Shown piece after piece: positions 51,111-58,468 of a stretch of DNA of 64,000 bases. Source of the stretch: Arthrobacter methylotrophus (GTDB taxonomy: Bacteria; Actinomycetota; Actinomycetes; Actinomycetales; Micrococcaceae); NCBI RefSeq assembly GCF_039539965.1, contig NZ_BAABED010000001.1, positions 1,364,001-1,428,000 on the forward strand. The letters are read 5' to 3'. The translations under genes and the position numbers were made by a program. Below the pieces are notes generated by a model. That model saw only the letters and a list, made by a program, of their open reading frames with translations, was not told the DNA's origin and made no database searches. How positions within the stretch are numbered: position 1 is the stretch's first letter; the number at the start of each line of letters is the position of its first letter.

Positions 51111-53423
51111 ATGGACAAAAAACCAGCCGTTGTTCACGATTCCGACGCGGACCTCACTGTCGGTCCGCCGAAGCGATCCGCCGCGGGTTTGCCCAGCGTG
51201 GTGGAATCCCTGCCGCATTCGCTGAGCCAAATGGGTTTGTCCCGCACGTGGAAGTCGCTGCGGGCGGTGAACCAGAAGGACGGCTTCGACTGCATGGGCT
51301 GCGCCTGGCCGGACCCTCCGGAGCGGAAGCTGGCCGAGTTTTGCGAGAACGGTGCGAAAGCAGTCGGGTGGGAGGCGGATCCGCTCAAGGTTCCGTCCAA
51401 TTTCTGGGACGAGAACGACGTCGATTCCCTCGCCCAGCGCTCCGAATACTGGCTGGGACAGCAGGGCAGGCTCGTGGAACCCGTCTACAAACCAGCAGGT
51501 TCGAGCCACTACCGTCCCATCAGTTGGGACAATGCGTTCCGGATTGTGGCCCGGGAACTGAACGCGCTGGAATCGCCGGACGAAGCCACCTTCTATACGA
51601 GTGGACGGACCAGCAATGAAGCCGCGTTTGTCTACCAACTCTTCGTCCGCGCCTTCGGAACCAACAACCTTCCCGATTGCTCCAACATGTGCCATGAGTC
51701 CACCGGGCTCGCGCTCGGCGAGACCTTGGGCGTGGGAAAGTCCGCCGTCAGCTACACGGACTTTGCCAAGGCGGATTTGATCATCATCATGGGCCAGAAC
51801 CCCGGGACCTGCCATCCCCGGATGCTCACCGCCCTGGAAGAGGCGAAGTTGGCCGGAGCCAGCATTGTGGCGGTGAACCCGCTCCCGGAGGCCGGACTCA
51901 TCAACTTCAAGAACCCGCAACGGCCCCGTGGATTGCTGGGCAAGGGAACAGACTTGGCGGACCAGTTCCTGCAGATCCGCCTCGCCGGCGACATGGCGTT
52001 GCTTCAAGCCGTGTCCAAACGGGTCTTGGAAGCAGAGACGGCGGCACCGGGGGCGGTGCTGGATCACGCGTTCATCGAGGAGCACTGCCAAGGGCTCGCA
52101 GAATTCCGGGCCCACATCGAAAACCTGGACGAGCAGGACGTCTTGGCCGCAACGGGCTTGAACACCGAAGAGATCGACGAGCTTGCCTCCCGCTACCTGC
52201 GCTCGGAGAAGGTCATCATTACCTGGGCCATGGGCCTCACGCAGCACAAGAAAGCCGTCGCGACCATCAAGGAGATCGTCAATCTGCTCCTGCTCCGCGG
52301 GAACATCGGCAAACCCGGTGCGGGCCCGTCGCCCATCCGCGGCCACAGCAACGTCCAAGGCGACCGCACCATGGGCATTTGGGAAAAGATGCCCGAACCG
52401 TTCCTCAACGCCTTGCAGCAGGAGTTCGGCTTTGACCTACCCCGGCGGCCCGGCGTCGATTCCGTGGACAGCATCCGCGGCATGCGGGACGGGAAGATCA
52501 AAGTCCTGGTGGCACTCGGTGGAAATCTCGTCCACGCGATGTCGGACACGACGGCGGTCGAGGCCGCCGTCCGTAAAACCCGCTTGTCCGTGCAGATTTC
52601 CACCAAGCTCAACCGTTCCCACGCAGTGGTGGGTGAACAAGCGATGATCTTGCCGACAATGGGCCGGACGGAAATCGACCGGCAGGCCGGCGGCGAGCAG
52701 TTTGTCACCGTGGAAGACACGGTCTGCGCGGTACACCGCTCGGCGGGACGGTTGGAGCCGATCTCCGACAAGGTCTTGTCCGAAGTGGCGATCGTGTGCC
52801 GCATGGCCGGCACGGTACTCGGCGACAAAGTCCCGGTTGACTGGCAAGGTTTTGAGGCGAACTACGATTCCGTGCGCGAGCACATTTCCCATGTGGTGCC
52901 CGGCTTCGAGAACTTCAACCAAAAGGCCCGGAGCCGCGACGGTTTCGTCCTGCCGCACGGTCCCCGGGACGAGCGGAGGTTCCCCACAACCACCGGGAAA
53001 GCGATGTTCACGGTCAACGACCTCGAGACCATCCAGGTCCCCCAGGGGCGACTCCTGCTCCAGACCGTGCGCTCCCACGACCAATTCAATACGACCACCT
53101 ACAGCATGAATGACCGCTACCGGGGCGTGAAGAAGGGCCGCATGGTGCTCTTTGCGCATCACGACGACCTGGCTGAACTGGGCCTTGCCGACGGCGGCTA
53201 CGTGGACGTACACAGCGAAGCCGACGACGGCGTAGACAGAGTCCTGCGTCGGCTGCGGTTGATCGCGTACCCCACGGCCCGAGGATGTGTGACCGCGTAT
53301 TACCCCGAAGCGAATGTCCTTGTCCCCTTGGATTCGACAGCCGAGGGCAGTAACACTCCTGCGTCCAAGTCAGTGGTGGTGCGGCTGGAACCAGCCGCAC
53401 CACCGGAGCTTGGCGCGGGCTAG
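51111..53423 (+). CDS. FdhF/YdeP-family molybdopterin oxidoreductase
   Basis: A 770-residue Mo-bisMGD enzyme of the formate-dehydrogenase-alpha-like YdeP branch. DCMGCAWPDPP near residues 60-70 keeps only part of the N-terminal Fe-S Cys pattern. FYTSGRTSNEAAFVYQLF, MCHESTGLALGETLG and IIIMGQNPGTCHPRML are cofactor-binding blocks. The C-terminal MoCo-dinucleotide domain contains GRLLLQTVRSHDQFNTT. No electron-transfer subunits or fdhD gene are adjacent. In E. coli YdeP is linked to acid resistance, but its true substrate is unknown. GAGGTAG precedes the ATG. Confidence 0.85.
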   Translation: MDKKPAVVHDSDADLTVGPPKRSAAGLPSVVESLPHSLSQMGLSRTWKSLRAVNQKDGFDCMGCAWPDPPERKLAEFCENGAKAVGWEADPLKVPSNFWDENDVDSLAQRSEYWLGQQGRLVEPVYKPAGSSHYRPISWDNAFRIVARELNALESPDEATFYTSGRTSNEAAFVYQLFVRAFGTNNLPDCSNMCHESTGLALGETLGVGKSAVSYTDFAKADLIIIMGQNPGTCHPRMLTALEEAKLAGASIVAVNPLPEAGLINFKNPQRPRGLLGKGTDLADQFLQIRLAGDMALLQAVSKRVLEAETAAPGAVLDHAFIEEHCQGLAEFRAHIENLDEQDVLAATGLNTEEIDELASRYLRSEKVIITWAMGLTQHKKAVATIKEIVNLLLLRGNIGKPGAGPSPIRGHSNVQGDRTMGIWEKMPEPFLNALQQEFGFDLPRRPGVDSVDSIRGMRDGKIKVLVALGGNLVHAMSDTTAVEAAVRKTRLSVQISTKLNRSHAVVGEQAMILPTMGRTEIDRQAGGEQFVTVEDTVCAVHRSAGRLEPISDKVLSEVAIVCRMAGTVLGDKVPVDWQGFEANYDSVREHISHVVPGFENFNQKARSRDGFVLPHGPRDERRFPTTTGKAMFTVNDLETIQVPQGRLLLQTVRSHDQFNTTTYSMNDRYRGVKKGRMVLFAHHDDLAELGLADGGYVDVHSEADDGVDRVLRRLRLIAYPTARGCVTAYYPEANVLVPLDSTAEGSNTPASKSVVVRLEPAAPPELGAG

Positions 53424-54094
53424 TGGCCGCGGGCGATCCACTCTTCGAGGTGGGGTGCTTCGGCTCCAACCGTGGTGGAGTCGCCGTGGCCGGTCAAGAC
53501 GATGGTCTCTTCCGGCAATGTGAGGATCTTGGCGCGGATGGATTCGATGATGGTCGGGAAATCGCTGTAGGAACGCCCGGTTGCACCCGGTCCGCCCTGA
53601 AACAGCGTGTCACCACTGAACAGTATTCCGGAATGATCGGTTCCTTGGCTCTCCAGGTGGAAAGACACGGAACCGGGCGAGTGGCCCGGGGTGTGAATGG
53701 CCTTCAGCCGGGTATCCGCGATCTCGAAGTTCTCGCCCTCGGTGATCTCGGCGTCGGGTTCTGCCTCCGGGTAGACTGCCTTCCACAGCATCCAGTCGTC
53801 GCGGTGCAAGTGGATGGGCGCATGGACCAGGTCCCGGAAGGCGCCCGCGGAACGGATGTGGTCGTCGTGTCCATGCGTGAGCAGAATGGCCTTGACCTTG
53901 CGGTCGCCGATCACCTCGACAATGGCCGCCGGCTGGTGCGCGGGATCGATCACGATGCACTCGGAATCGTCCCCGACGATCCACACGTTGTTGTCCACAT
54001 CCCATGTGCCGCCGTCCAGTGAGAACGTCCCGGAGGTGACCACGCGTTCAACGCGCACACTTGTGGTCCCGTGGGACACAGCCTCGCCCGTCAC
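53420..54094 (-). CDS. MBL-fold hydrolase coupled to mycothiol-dependent formaldehyde dehydrogenase
   Basis: A 224-residue metallo-beta-lactamase-fold hydrolase with metal motif [35 protein letters not shown] and [11 protein letters not shown]. It resembles glyoxalase II-type thioesterases. It starts at a GTG that overlaps the stop of the S-(hydroxymethyl)mycothiol dehydrogenase gene by 4 bp. It therefore probably hydrolyses S-formylmycothiol, the dehydrogenase product, to formate and mycothiol. That role is an inference from coupling. Confidence 0.85.
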   Translation of the reverse strand: MTGEAVSHGTTSVRVERVVTSGTFSLDGGTWDVDNNVWIVGDDSECIVIDPAHQPAAIVEVIGDRKVKAILLTHGHDDHIRSAGAFRDLVHAPIHLHRDDWMLWKAVYPEAEPDAEITEGENFEIADTRLKAIHTPGHSPGSVSFHLESQGTDHSGILFSGDTLFQGGPGATGRSYSDFPTIIESIRAKILTLPEETIVLTGHGDSTTVGAEAPHLEEWIARGH

Positions 54095-55176
54095 AGTTCC
54101 ACCACCGATCGGAGGACAGAACCGGAGTGCATCTTGTCGAAAGCCTCTTCGATGTCTTCGATACCGATTCGCTCCGTGACGAAGGCATCAAGATCGAGCT
54201 TGCCCTGCCGGTAGAGGCTGACGAGCATGGGGAAATCGCGGGAAGGCAGGCAATCGCCGTACCACGAGGACTTCAGGGAGCCGCCCCGGCCGAAGACGTC
54301 CAGCAACGGGAGTTCGAGCGTCATGTCCGGCGTCGGGACCCCCACCAGCACCACAGTGCCGGCGAGGTCGCGGGCGTAGAAGGCCTGCTTGTAGGTTTCG
54401 GGGCGGCCGACGGCGTCGATTACCACATCCGCGCCAAAACCGCCGGTGAGTTCGCGGATCTGTTCCACGGGGTCGCCCTGGGAGGAGTCCACCACGTGGG
54501 TGGCCCCGAGTTCGCGCGCACGCTCCAGTTTCTTGACATCAATATCGACCGCGATGACGGTGGTGGCCCCAGCCAAGGCAGCGCCGGCGATGGCGGCCAC
54601 ACCCACTCCGCCGCAACCGATAACGGCCACCGAATCGCCGCGCTTCACGCCTCCCGTGTTGATCGCGGCACCGAGCCCGGCCATCACGCCGCAGCCGAGC
54701 AGGCCGACGGCGGCAGCATCGGCGTCGGGATCAACCTTGGTGCATTGCCCCGCGGCGACGAGTGTCTTCTCCGCGAAAGCGCCGATTCCCAGGGCGGGGG
54801 AGAGGACGGTGCCATCCTCAAGGGTCATCTTTTGCGTGGCATTGTGGGTGTTGAAACAGTACTGTGCCTGTCCGCGCTTGCAGGCACGGCACGTGCCACA
54901 GACTGCGCGCCAATTCAAGATGACGCGGTCTCCGGGAACGATGTCCGTGACGTCCGGGCCGACGGCGCTCACAACGCCGGTTGCTTCATGGCCGAGAAGG
55001 AAAGGAAAATCGTCGCTGATGCCGCCCAACTTGTAATGCAGGTCGGTGTGGCACACCCCGCTGGTCAGGATGTCAACCAAGGCTTCGCCGGGGCCAGGAT
55101 CTGGAACAAGAATTGTTTCCAGCGTTACGGGTGCGCCCTTCGAACGGACAATTGCGCCCCTGACTGCATGGACCAT
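54091..55176 (-). CDS. S-(hydroxymethyl)mycothiol dehydrogenase
   Basis: A 361-residue zinc-dependent class III-type alcohol dehydrogenase. Catalytic-zinc residues are in [13 protein letters not shown] and [10 protein letters not shown]. The structural zinc loop is [15 protein letters not shown]. The NAD site is [15 protein letters not shown]. Actinobacteria use this enzyme to oxidise the spontaneous adduct of formaldehyde with mycothiol. It is the first gene of a pair with the MBL hydrolase. Confidence 0.88.
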   Translation of the reverse strand: MVHAVRGAIVRSKGAPVTLETILVPDPGPGEALVDILTSGVCHTDLHYKLGGISDDFPFLLGHEATGVVSAVGPDVTDIVPGDRVILNWRAVCGTCRACKRGQAQYCFNTHNATQKMTLEDGTVLSPALGIGAFAEKTLVAAGQCTKVDPDADAAAVGLLGCGVMAGLGAAINTGGVKRGDSVAVIGCGGVGVAAIAGAALAGATTVIAVDIDVKKLERARELGATHVVDSSQGDPVEQIRELTGGFGADVVIDAVGRPETYKQAFYARDLAGTVVLVGVPTPDMTLELPLLDVFGRGGSLKSSWYGDCLPSRDFPMLVSLYRQGKLDLDAFVTERIGIEDIEEAFDKMHSGSVLRSVVEL

Positions 55177-55273
55177 GGATAATTCCCCTTTGAGGTTTGT
55201 GGGCGGGGGACGCGGTGCCGCGTCCTATCTCCCATCTGTCTATCACACGACGCGCTCTGAAATCGCGGGGATC

Positions 55274-55531
55274 TCAGGCAGCGAGACGGGCCTCGACTTC
55301 GGCCGCCGAGGGGTTGGTGGCCGCAGTGCCGTCCGGAAAAAGGACCGTGGGAACCGTCTGGTTACCGCCGTTCAGTTTCTCCACGAGTTCGGCAGTACCT
55401 TCGACCTCTTCGATGTTGACCTCGGTGTAACCGATGCCCTTGGCGTCCAGCTGCTTCTTGAGTCGGTTGCAGTAACCGCACCAAGTGGTCGAGAACATGG
55501 TGATGGTGCCGGATTCGGGGGTGAAGTCCAC
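55274..55531 (-). CDS. Mycoredoxin
   Basis: An 85-residue glutaredoxin-fold protein with active site TTWCGYCNRL (Cys18 and Cys21) and TVPTVLF cis-Pro motif. The C-terminal TNPSAAEVEARL is typical of mycoredoxin-1, which reduces protein-mycothiol mixed disulfides. A GTG start at 55531 follows CAGGAGAAATCC. It is upstream of the mycothiol dehydrogenase in the same direction but 97 bp away. Confidence 0.88.
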   Translation of the reverse strand: MDFTPESGTITMFSTTWCGYCNRLKKQLDAKGIGYTEVNIEEVEGTAELVEKLNGGNQTVPTVLFPDGTAATNPSAAEVEARLAA

Positions 55532-55607
55532 GGATTTCTCCTGTCGTCTTTGTTATGAGCTACTCGCATCAACGGTAACCCGCGGGGCGCTATTCCTTCG
55601 CGCGTAC

Positions 55608-55621
55608 GTGTCACATGACAC
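55608..55621. promoter_or_regulatory. Palindrome upstream of usp
   Basis: GTGTCA and TGACAC flank a CA dinucleotide. The symmetry and position (about 110 bp before usp, near the divergent mycoredoxin promoter) suggest a CRP/FNR-type or other dimeric regulator site. Confidence 0.35.
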
Positions 55622-55648
55622 CCACCGTCGATAGCACTTCCGATGTGA

Positions 55649-55668
55649 AGTGACTTTAGGCCCTGCAA
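55649..55668. promoter_or_regulatory. DosR-box-like site upstream of usp
   Basis: The core GTGACTTTAGGCCC agrees with the DosR consensus TTSGGGACTWWAGTCCCSAA at 12 of 20 positions, including the contiguous GACTTTAG. It is 60 bp upstream of the usp ATG, a usual distance for activator sites. Confidence 0.5.
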
Positions 55669-55728
55669 GACAGTCCGGAATGCCGTCAGGCTAGAACCAG
55701 CAGTTCCTCTTCCCGGCAGGAGTAAGTC

Positions 55729-56172
55729 ATGGACCAAGGAGTATCCACAGGCAAGATCGTGGTTGGAGTCGACGGATCTCCCGCTTCAATTGAGGCCCTT
55801 AAGCACGCTCGGAGTATTGCCGTGCCGTTAGGGGCCCAGGTGGTCGCCGTGGCGTGCTGGATGTTCCCGCAGGTCTACGGCGGATACGTAGCCCCCGACG
55901 TCGAGGACTACGAGAAGGAGGCCCAAGGAATACTTGAGGAATCCTTGGCACGGGCGTTCGGCCCGGCTCTCCCCGGAAACGTCACCTCGCGCCTCGTCTG
56001 CGGTCCAGCCCGGGATCTGCTCATCGACGCCAGCAAGGATGCCGACATGCTCGTTGTCGGCCGACGGGGCCATGGTGGATTTGCCGGTCTGTTGCTCGGC
56101 TCGGTCAGTTCTGCCTGCGTGGCCCACGCCCTTTGCCCCGTCCTGGTAGTTCATGCCCCCGAGAACGGTTGA
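55729..56172 (+). CDS. Universal stress protein
   Basis: A 147-residue single-domain UspA-fold protein. The start KIVVGVDGSPASIEALKHA and the ATP-binding loop VGRRGHGGFAGLLLGSVS are characteristic. Universal stress proteins of this type are prominent in the mycobacterial dormancy regulon. It is preceded by a DosR-like box and followed after 12 bp by the alpha-toroid gene, so the two are probably co-transcribed. Confidence 0.9.
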   Translation: MDQGVSTGKIVVGVDGSPASIEALKHARSIAVPLGAQVVAVACWMFPQVYGGYVAPDVEDYEKEAQGILEESLARAFGPALPGNVTSRLVCGPARDLLIDASKDADMLVVGRRGHGGFAGLLLGSVSSACVAHALCPVLVVHAPENG

Positions 56173-56184
56173 TTGGGCGCGGGT

Positions 56185-57111
56185 ATGAACCTTCCTGGGC
56201 ACCCAGAGCTGGTCACGTGGTTGCTCGAAGGAGATCCGGCACTGAGGTGGCAGGTATTGGAAGACCTCACCGATGCTTCAGATGCCGAGGTTTCGACTGA
56301 ACGGCAGCGCGTCGCATGGGAGGGCTGGGGCGCGCGTCTCCTCGCCGAGCACGACGAGGCCGGCACGTGGGCGCAGGGACTCTACCTCCCTAAATGGACG
56401 TCCACGACGTACACGCTTCTACTTCTTCAACGGCTCGGGCTCGCACCTGGAAACATCCAAGCCTTGGCTGGCTGCAAGCGACTCTGGGATGGCGCCAGGT
56501 ACACCGACGGAGGCCTCAACCTGGTTTACCGTTCCCCGGAAACTTGCGTGACCGGGATGCTGGTCCTGCTGGGCTCATACTTCGGTTACCAGGACCAGCG
56601 GATCGATGCAGCCGTGTCTTGGCTGCTCCGGGATCAGCTGTCCGACGGCGGATGGAACTGCCAAGCCAGACGGAAAGGCTCCCGTCACGGCTCCTTCCAC
56701 TCGACTATCACCGTCCTTGAAGCCCTCCTTGCCTATCGGCGTTCGGGAGGTGCGGTACTTGTGGAGGCCGCGGCCGACTGCGCAGAGGAGTTCTTCCTCC
56801 GCCATCACCTGTACCGGTCCCATAGAACCGGGGAGGTCGCGAATGAGGAGTTCCTCCGCTTCCCGTTCCCTCCCCAATGGCATTTCGATATTCTCCGTGG
56901 ACTCGAATACTTCAGAGCCTGCGGCAATACACTGGACCCGCGCCTTGCGGACGCAGTGGAACAGGTCCGCCTGGCGCGCCGTCCGGACGGCACCTGGAAG
57001 CGTTATCGCCCGTACCCAGGATTCCGCTGGTTCCCCCTTGAAGAACCCGGGGCAAGTCGCATCACGAGTTTGCGGTGTCTCCGGGTGCTGCGCTGGTGGG
57101 ATGCGCGCTAA
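56185..57111 (+). CDS. Alpha/alpha-toroid (terpenoid cyclase-like) protein of unknown function
   Basis: A 308-residue soluble helical protein. QLSDGGWNCQARR and a weaker C-terminal RRPDGTWKRYRPYPG resemble the QW-type repeats of squalene-cyclase and prenyltransferase toroids. The DxDD or zinc motifs required for those activities are not visible. The ATG at 56185 is used; an upstream TTG at 56173 is possible. It follows usp in the same direction and overlaps the 3' end of the convergent pfkB gene by 4 bp. Function unknown. Confidence 0.72.
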   Translation: MNLPGHPELVTWLLEGDPALRWQVLEDLTDASDAEVSTERQRVAWEGWGARLLAEHDEAGTWAQGLYLPKWTSTTYTLLLLQRLGLAPGNIQALAGCKRLWDGARYTDGGLNLVYRSPETCVTGMLVLLGSYFGYQDQRIDAAVSWLLRDQLSDGGWNCQARRKGSRHGSFHSTITVLEALLAYRRSGGAVLVEAAADCAEEFFLRHHLYRSHRTGEVANEEFLRFPFPPQWHFDILRGLEYFRACGNTLDPRLADAVEQVRLARRPDGTWKRYRPYPGFRWFPLEEPGASRITSLRCLRVLRWWDAR

Positions 57112-58067
57112 GACACGGCGGCGAGTTCTTCCTCCAAACGTTCGACGTCTTTCCGGTGGCACAGTTCTGTTGCCGGGGTCATCGCGGCTGCGCTTCCCGC
57201 GGCGAGGGCAGACCTGAAAGCGGCCTCAACCGGGCACCCCTGCGCCAAGCGCAGAACGAGGGCTCCGAGAAAACTATCACCGGCTCCGACGGTGCTGAGC
57301 ACTCGCACTGACGGCACGGGCAAGCGGATGACCCCTTCCTTGGACGCGAGAATCGCTCCGGCGTCGCCCAGTGTCAGAGCGACATACTCCGCCGATCCGC
57401 TGGCCACCAGTGCCGAGGCCGCCTCGATCTGGTTCCGTTCGCCCTCGAGCGGTGCGCCGAAATGTTCGCCCAACTCACGCTTGCTGGGTTTGACGAGAAA
57501 GACGCCCTCGGCAAGCACTTCGGCGAGCGGTTGTCCCGAGGTATCCACAACGAATCGCGCACCGCCCTTGCGGACGAGACGGGCGAGCTGCGCATAGAAA
57601 TCCTCCGGCACTCCCGGCGGAAGGCTACCGCTGGCCACCACGTATCCGCCCGGCGAGATCGACCGGCCCACAAGCTGCAGGCAGGTGCGCCATTCGTCTT
57701 CGCTGAGCTCTGCGCCCTCAAGCACGAAACGGAATTGGTTCCCGGTCGAATTCTCATCAACGGTGAAGTTTTGCCGGGTGCTCCCCTTGATCGGGATGAC
57801 CAGGGAAGGGACTTGCTCACCTTCCATCAGCCGTCGGTAGGCTTCCCCCGGAGGACCGCCTGCGGTGTACACGGCCAAGACCTGCCCCCCGAGCCGCTGG
57901 ATTACGCGGGCAACGTTTACGCCACCGCCGCCCGGATCGAGGCGGCTAGTGCCGCACCGCAGCTTATGACCGCTGTAGACCCGATCCGTTGACGTGCTGA
58001 CGTCCAGAGCAGGATTCATGGTGACAGTGAGGATCGGTTTCGCGCCCGATGGCTGGGAGGCTTCCAT
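57108..58067 (-). CDS. PfkB-type 6-phosphofructokinase / hexose-phosphate kinase
   Basis: A 319-residue ribokinase-family sugar kinase. Signature 1 is GGGGVNVARVIQRLGG and signature 2 with the catalytic Asp is STVGAGDSFLGALVLRL. The start MTMNPALDVSTST-like segment (ILTVTMNPALDVS) matches the Pfk-2/LacC/FruK group. The ATG at 58067 is chosen; upstream codons belong to unrelated sequence. A DosR-like box lies about 48 bp upstream. PfkB (Rv2029c) is a DosR target in M. tuberculosis. The substrate could be fructose 6-phosphate or tagatose 6-phosphate. Confidence 0.86.
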   Translation of the reverse strand: MEASQPSGAKPILTVTMNPALDVSTSTDRVYSGHKLRCGTSRLDPGGGGVNVARVIQRLGGQVLAVYTAGGPPGEAYRRLMEGEQVPSLVIPIKGSTRQNFTVDENSTGNQFRFVLEGAELSEDEWRTCLQLVGRSISPGGYVVASGSLPPGVPEDFYAQLARLVRKGGARFVVDTSGQPLAEVLAEGVFLVKPSKRELGEHFGAPLEGERNQIEAASALVASGSAEYVALTLGDAGAILASKEGVIRLPVPSVRVLSTVGAGDSFLGALVLRLAQGCPVEAAFRSALAAGSAAAMTPATELCHRKDVERLEEELAAVS

Positions 58068-58114
58068 AAGACCCAGCATAGGAGACTGCGATCTTGTTCG
58101 ATCCCCTCGTAGCG

Positions 58115-58134
58115 TCAGGGTCGAAAGGCCCTTG
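58115..58134. promoter_or_regulatory. DosR-box-like site upstream of pfkB
   Basis: The core GGGTCGAAAGGCCC matches the DosR consensus at 12 of 20 positions (GGG, C, AAAG, CCC). It lies between the pfkB start and the PiT remnant. Confidence 0.45.
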
Positions 58135-58137
58135 ACC

Positions 58138-58437
58138 GCTATACCCATCGCCACGGGCGCCATCAAGCCAAAGATCGCCGTGGCCCTGGCCGCACTTCTC
58201 AACCTCGTCGGTGCTTTCCATTCGACGGAAGTCGCTAAGACCATCTCCGGCAGCTTGATTCGTGAGAGGTCCGGCGGCATCAGGATCACCCGGAAATCAT
58301 CTTCGCATGCATTGTTCGGCGGCCTTATCGGCGCAGCAGTCGTAGGCATGGGTCTTGGAGCGGTGGACTTCGATGCCCTGACCGCCAAGGTCATTCTCCC
58401 CGCGGTGTTTCCCCCGGTGATTGCAGCAAAAGTCGTC
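58138..58437 (+). pseudogene. PiT-family inorganic phosphate transporter remnant
   Basis: One frame carries two pieces of a PiT permease joined together. The first is AIATG-like IATGAIKPKIAVALAALLNL followed by VGAFHSTEVAKTISGSLI. The second is SSSHALFGGLIGAAVVGMGL followed by DALTAKVILPAVFPPVIA. In an intact PiT protein about 25-30 further residues, ending in a PSSSSHAL loop, separate these. The start of the protein and its entire C-terminal half are missing. This is a decayed phosphate transporter whose 5' part has been replaced by the pfkB promoter region. Confidence 0.72.
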
Positions 58438-58468
58438 AAGTTGCCCAAGAATGGCAAGCCCCGGGTGG

